Below are positions 14,423 through 17,797 of a stretch of 17,797 bases of DNA, piece by piece. The notes below the pieces were generated by a model. The model saw only the letters and a program-made list of their open reading frames with translations, did not search any database and had not been told where the DNA came from. Every line of letters begins with the position of its first letter. Within the stretch, counting starts at the first letter, position 1. The DNA comes from CAYHBO01 sp964354855 (GTDB taxonomy: Bacteria > Babelota > Babeliae > Babelales > RVW-14): the NCBI GenBank assembly GCA_964354855.1, contig CAYHBO010000034.1:1-17797 (forward strand). The letters run 5' to 3'. A program made the position numbers and the translations under genes.

Positions 14423-14607
14423 TTATACAGCCTTTGCTAGGAGCATTTGGTTTTTAAGCTCAACATGCTTTTGAGCAACGACTTTGTTATTGATTTTTTT
14501 TGTACATTTTGGCCTAGGGAGAGGAGCTAGATCTTGTTCGATGTCAGTGGTTTTTTGGTTAGCGTTTTTAACAAGAAAATCCTTGATTTTGATAGTTTTT
14601 GTTAATT
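14423..14607 (-). pseudogene. start-less open frame, possible 3' remnant of a gene
   Basis: This fills most of the 303-bp gap 14299-14601. About 60 codons stay open on the minus strand, reading for example LVKNANQKTTDIEQDLAPLP and ending MLLAKAV before a TAA. Composition is coding-like (polar, Lys/Gln-rich), but there is no ATG, GTG or TTG near its beginning and no ribosome site. It may be the tail of a lost secreted or coiled-coil protein, or chance. The rest of the gap (14299-14422) shows nothing I can name. Confidence 0.3.
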
Positions 14608-15063
14608 TTTATAAAATTTATACCAGAAGCAACCGGCTTTTCCTAACATAAATCCTGAAAATATCCCGCTGATGGCATAATCAATAAGAAAATACTTGGC
14701 AGCTAGTGCTGGATTTATTGAGTTAAGAGCTCCAAAAATATATTTACATAGAAACAAAGAAAGAAACAAAAAAATTGTTGAATAGTTTCCTGGAATTTCT
14801 ATTGCATTGGCATGTTTAATAATTTTAATTTTTATTCTTTGTCCAACGGCGTAGCCAATCGCAAGTCCTATAGCAATAAAACCAAGATATGAAAAGGCGC
14901 CAACTGAAAGAAAAACATTATATTTCATGCTAATAAAGATTGCTGGGGGAATAAACAAAACAAACAGCGGAACAATTCTGGTCTGCATCGAGATAATGCC
15001 TACATAAACGAGATAACCGAGTATTCCCCAAACCCATATGGGAGTGCTTGTTAAAAATTGCAT
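14602..15063 (-). CDS. small multi-pass inner-membrane protein, DUF6622-like
   Basis: A 153-residue protein from ATG 15063, which has AAGGAG 7 bases upstream; a TTG two codons earlier is not needed. It has about five hydrophobic segments, and basic residues between segments 3 and 4 (GQRIKIKIIKHANA). The opening LTSTPIWVWGILGYLVYVGI with MQTRIVPLFVLFI resembles the DUF6622 group of small membrane proteins of unknown function, by recollection. No catalytic or transport motif is visible. It is divergent from the clostripain-like gene across 95 bases and is followed by the degraded frame at 14423-14607. Confidence 0.65.
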   Translation of the reverse strand: MQFLTSTPIWVWGILGYLVYVGIISMQTRIVPLFVLFIPPAIFISMKYNVFLSVGAFSYLGFIAIGLAIGYAVGQRIKIKIIKHANAIEIPGNYSTIFLFLSLFLCKYIFGALNSINPALAAKYFLIDYAISGIFSGFMLGKAGCFWYKFYKN

Positions 15064-15158
15064 ATTCAAACTCCTTTTTAAAATATTGTTTTTTAAGTAT
15101 GAAAATATTTAATGTTACAACCATAACAGTTTAATAATTAAATATTAAGGAGAGTTTT

Positions 15159-16451
15159 ATGCAAAGCATAAATAGATTTGCCTATTCTTTAATCATGATT
15201 CAGATGTTGATGCAACCGATGGTATATACTAAAACACCAAGCCATACTACTAATCCAGCTCCTGCGATAGCAGAGTGGTCCTTCTTAACTTATATTGCTG
15301 CTGATAATAGTCTTGCAAGTTTTGCAAGTTATAATATTAATGACATGAGTAAGGGAGTTGCCTCGGTAAATAATTCGAATATCCTGGTGCAGTGGGATAA
15401 ACCGAGTGATAAGAAAAGTTGGCGTTATAAAATTAAACCGGGTGGAAAAACTGATATTGGCACCGTTTCTTCTGAAATGGGTTACCGTCCATCACAAGAG
15501 TTGGTTGCAGCGGTACAATGGATGGTGACCAACTATCCTGCACGGCATTATGCAATTGTTTTATGGAATCATGGTTCAGGAGTAGAGGATTTCTCTCCAG
15601 GAAGTACGCGTGGCATTTTGTACGATGATTCACAGCAAACTTGCTTAACTAATCAAGGGTTAGTTGATGCTCTTGCAAGTATTAAACAAATAATTGGTCA
15701 GAATCTTGATATAATTGCTATGGATGCTTGTCTTATGGCAATGGTTGAAGTTGCATATGAAATGAAAGATTCAGTGAACTTATTTGTTGGATCAGAAGAA
15801 ACGATTCCTGGAAATGGTTTTCCGTATTCACAATTTCTTAAACCTCTGACAACTAATCCTCTTGGGACAACACCATTAATTCTTGCCAAAAACATGGTTT
15901 CAACGTATCAGCAATATTATACGTATACTCAGCCAACATCAGATCTTACTCTGTCGGTGATTGATCTTGCATCGATTGATCAGTTAAAACAAAATATTGA
16001 TCAGTTTATTGATGCGGTGAATGCATGTGCGGCTATTAATGCAGTTACAACAAAAAAAATTATTTTGGCTGCGCGGAAATCTACGACATCTTTTGAAATG
16101 CATGAATACATAGATCTATATTCTTTTTACGCAAATATTTTAGGAAAAGTACAAAAGGCAAACAAGAAGTCAGAACATATTTTACAGCAGATACAAAAGG
16201 ATAGAGATAGTAGGGTTTCTAGTAATCCTGACTATCAAGTAGCCCTTAATAATTTAAAGACGGTGGTTAGTAATGGGTTGACTCAGATTACTACTACGGT
16301 ACTGAAAAGCGCTTCTGGTCCAACCTATTCTGGTGTTAAAGGGATTTCGATTTATTATCCAACATCAGGATCGATACATTCATCGTATCTTCTCACACCA
16401 TTTGCTCATAACACAGCATGGGTACAATTTATTCAGGCTTATCAATCATAA
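15159..16451 (+). CDS. exported clostripain-family (C11) cysteine peptidase
   Basis: A 430-residue protein with a leader (MQSINRFAYSLIMIQMLMQP, cleavage near 24-26). The peptidase domain starts at WSFLTYIAADNSLASFASYNINDM (40-63). YAIVLWNHGSG (131-141) carries the catalytic His (H138), and DIIAMDACLMAMVEVAYEM (184-202) the catalytic Cys (C191). VGSEETIPGNGFPY (210-223) is the conserved loop after it. Clostripain relatives cleave after Arg or Lys and often self-process. The His/Cys dyad is complete, so the enzyme is probably active. GGSRGILYDD-like GSTRGILYDD (148-157) precedes the Cys motif as in relatives. AAGGAGAG lies 6 bases before the ATG. It is a single-gene unit ending at the hairpin at 16469. 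Likely secreted, acting on external or host protein. Confidence 0.88.
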   Translation: MQSINRFAYSLIMIQMLMQPMVYTKTPSHTTNPAPAIAEWSFLTYIAADNSLASFASYNINDMSKGVASVNNSNILVQWDKPSDKKSWRYKIKPGGKTDIGTVSSEMGYRPSQELVAAVQWMVTNYPARHYAIVLWNHGSGVEDFSPGSTRGILYDDSQQTCLTNQGLVDALASIKQIIGQNLDIIAMDACLMAMVEVAYEMKDSVNLFVGSEETIPGNGFPYSQFLKPLTTNPLGTTPLILAKNMVSTYQQYYTYTQPTSDLTLSVIDLASIDQLKQNIDQFIDAVNACAAINAVTTKKIILAARKSTTSFEMHEYIDLYSFYANILGKVQKANKKSEHILQQIQKDRDSRVSSNPDYQVALNNLKTVVSNGLTQITTTVLKSASGPTYSGVKGISIYYPTSGSIHSSYLLTPFAHNTAWVQFIQAYQS

Positions 16452-16468
16452 GCTATAGCTAAACAAAC

Positions 16469-16498
16469 AGGCCGCTTGGAACTAATCTCCAGCGGCCT
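16469..16498. terminator. bidirectional hairpin terminator
   Basis: AGGCCGCT (16469-16476) pairs perfectly with AGCGGCCT (16491-16498), and GGA/TCC extends the stem across one bulged base. It stands between the convergent protease gene and the lipoprotein gene. The minus-side tail (GTTTGTTTAG) and the plus-side tail (ATTTATTA) are both T-rich enough to serve both directions. Confidence 0.75.
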
Positions 16499-16527
16499 AT
16501 TTATTAAAATTAGTATCTTTTTGTTCT

Positions 16528-16875
16528 CTATCTTTTTACGTCCGCATTCCATGAAAATACTCGACCGTTAGTAAACAGAACGTCTACATGATCATATTTT
16601 TCATAAGAAGTTCCACTGCTCATGCCGAAATCATAATGATTCATATAATGGGTCATGCCTAAAGATTTATAGTACTTAAAGATAAGGATCTCTCCTGCTT
16701 GATCAATTTTTGTAGGTGCCCCAACTTTTAATATGACCTCTTCTTGTGTGTAGCCGATAAGAGGATCATAAATTGTTTTTAGTTTTTTAAGTGCTTTTTT
16801 TTCTTGATAAGAAGATGTGCAGCCAACGATTAATGATAGGGCGATAGCTAATGTTCCTAAATATTTTAATTTCAT
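16528..16875 (-). CDS. small lipoprotein with BamE/SmpA-OmlA-like domain
   Basis: The protein has 115 residues from ATG 16875. It has a lipoprotein leader MKLKYLGTLAIALSLIVGC with lipobox IVGC (C19). The region LIGYTQEEVILKVGAPTKIDQAGEILIFKYY (39-69) follows the BamE/SmpA pattern: a helix that measures Gxxxx-V-xx-x-G-x-P, then a strand pair. BamE helps assemble outer-membrane proteins, but many small lipoproteins share this fold with other roles. The frame runs open to 16938, inside the ankyrin gene, but that start would bury the leader. It begins 10 bases after the ankyrin stop, so the pair is probably one operon. Ribosome site weak (AAAGA). Confidence 0.75.
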   Translation of the reverse strand: MKLKYLGTLAIALSLIVGCTSSYQEKKALKKLKTIYDPLIGYTQEEVILKVGAPTKIDQAGEILIFKYYKSLGMTHYMNHYDFGMSSGTSYEKYDHVDVLFTNGRVFSWNADVKR

Positions 16876-16885
16876 AATGGGTCTT

Positions 16886-17641
16886 TCATAAAGCGAGTTT
16901 ATTTTTGGTATACGATATTTTTGTATATTCTTGCGCATAATTAAACGCCGTCTTTGTATACTTATTTTTGTAATCTTTGTCTGCTCCAGCTTTTAATAAA
17001 AGGTCAATGGTCTCTTGTTGCCCTAATGCAGAAGCTGCGATGAGTGGGGTGACGATATTATAGTGAATAGTGTCTATAGCACTAACATCGGCTCCAGCAT
17101 CAATCAGCAGTTTAATAATTTCGAGATCCATAGCATGAGCAATTGCATAGGTTAAAATGGGAACAATGCGTACGGTAAGATCATCATTGATAAAAACACC
17201 ACGGTTTATTACGGCGTTTGGATTGGCTCCCGCCGCAAGTAATGTTTCGATAATTTCTTTGGAGCCCCCTAAAAGTGCATAGCCCAGTACGCTGGTGCCT
17301 CCACGCAAAAATTCCCAATGGTCTAGGACATTAACCGATGTGCCTTCTTTAATAAGTTGTTTAACAATGTTCAGATTTTTTTCTTCACATGCTTTCATGA
17401 GCTCGGGTACACGTATGAGATTTACTGGTAGTTTGGTAGGATCAAATGTAGGTCCAAAGCAACTGTCTGTTGGGTCATATATGATAAAAAAATCGTGAAG
17501 AGTTTTTGGATTGATTACCGGTTTTGCTTCTGGTTGTTTAGGTATCACATCAGATATAGCTGATTCTAAAGGGACATTGTCCGCTTGTAGGGGCGTTAGA
17601 ATAGTATAAAGAATGCTTATGAGAATAAGATGAATCTGCAT
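16886..17641 (-). CDS. exported ankyrin-repeat protein
   Basis: A 251-residue protein with a signal peptide (MQIHLILISILYTILTPLQA, cleavage at about residue 20). A linker of about 55 residues contains many prolines. At least four ankyrin repeats follow: about 79-110 (ELMKACEEKNLNIVKQLIKEG), 116-145 (SVLGYALLGGSKEIIETLLAAG), 161-190 (PILTYAIAHAMDLEIIKLLIDAG) and 198-228 (TPLIAASALGQQETIDLLLKAG). Ankyrin repeats bind other proteins. Secreted ankyrin proteins in intracellular bacteria are often host-directed, but periplasmic ankyrin proteins also exist. No enzymatic domain is attached. It is followed after 10 bases by the small lipoprotein gene. Confidence 0.88.
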   Translation of the reverse strand: MQIHLILISILYTILTPLQADNVPLESAISDVIPKQPEAKPVINPKTLHDFFIIYDPTDSCFGPTFDPTKLPVNLIRVPELMKACEEKNLNIVKQLIKEGTSVNVLDHWEFLRGGTSVLGYALLGGSKEIIETLLAAGANPNAVINRGVFINDDLTVRIVPILTYAIAHAMDLEIIKLLIDAGADVSAIDTIHYNIVTPLIAASALGQQETIDLLLKAGADKDYKNKYTKTAFNYAQEYTKISYTKNKLAL

Positions 17642-17797
17642 AAATTTGTTTCAACGAAAAATGTTTTGGAAATATCGATACTACCTATGAAATGTAAGCT
17701 TCTAGTGTGTCATGAAGATTGTTGAAAGTAAAACGGCCAAAACTATACTTTAATTTCTACTTGGGCTTAATTTTATTGAATTTTAGGTAAGGGGTTG

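Overview
The window is AT-rich and densely packed. It holds about twenty genes, most of them carrying an N-terminal signal peptide, a lipobox or an N-terminal membrane segment. I see no rRNA, tRNA, CRISPR array, transposase or phage gene. Exported ankyrin repeats, a eukaryotic-type PPP phosphatase, a cysteine-type tyrosine phosphatase, a clostripain-like protease and a zeta-toxin-like kinase together look like a host-associated bacterium. My best guess is Dependentiae (TM6/Babeliae), which live inside protists. That is an inference from gene style; no phylogenetic marker is present.

Layout. Positions 1-4243 (minus strand) carry two paralogous exported DXD glycosyltransferases, an exported GNAT acetyltransferase, an exported zeta-toxin-like kinase, a small NTF2-like secreted protein and two tiny ORFs. 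One tiny ORF looks like an internally deleted YbaK/ProX deacylase. Positions 4390-6263 (plus) hold an exported FAD oxidoreductase followed by an aminoglycoside-phosphotransferase-like kinase with a suspicious C-terminus. A REP-like inverted repeat separates this from a minus-strand cupin (6456-6818). Position 7032 starts an exported tyrosine phosphatase.

Positions 7916-11893 form a tight plus-strand operon: methyltransferase, pyruvyl transferase, methyltransferase, tandem double pyruvyl transferase. Every member has a signal peptide. Position 11906 is a bidirectional terminator shared with a minus-strand MerR/TipA-type regulator, which has a classic 19-bp-spacer promoter. Further minus-strand genes are a membrane-anchored PPP phosphatase and a small multi-pass membrane protein. 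A clostripain-family protease (plus) converges with an ankyrin protein and BamE-like lipoprotein pair (minus) on a second bidirectional terminator.

Common theme. Enzymes that need cytosolic co-substrates (SAM, PEP, acetyl-CoA, ATP, nucleotide sugars) nearly all carry export signals. A bacterial periplasm lacks these donors, so a simple reading is that the products act in a host cytosol that supplies them. The locus also shows repeated duplication: the glycosyltransferase pair shares a perfect 297-bp block, the methyltransferase/pyruvyl-transferase pair occurs twice, and the last gene has doubled internally with decay of family motifs in its second half.
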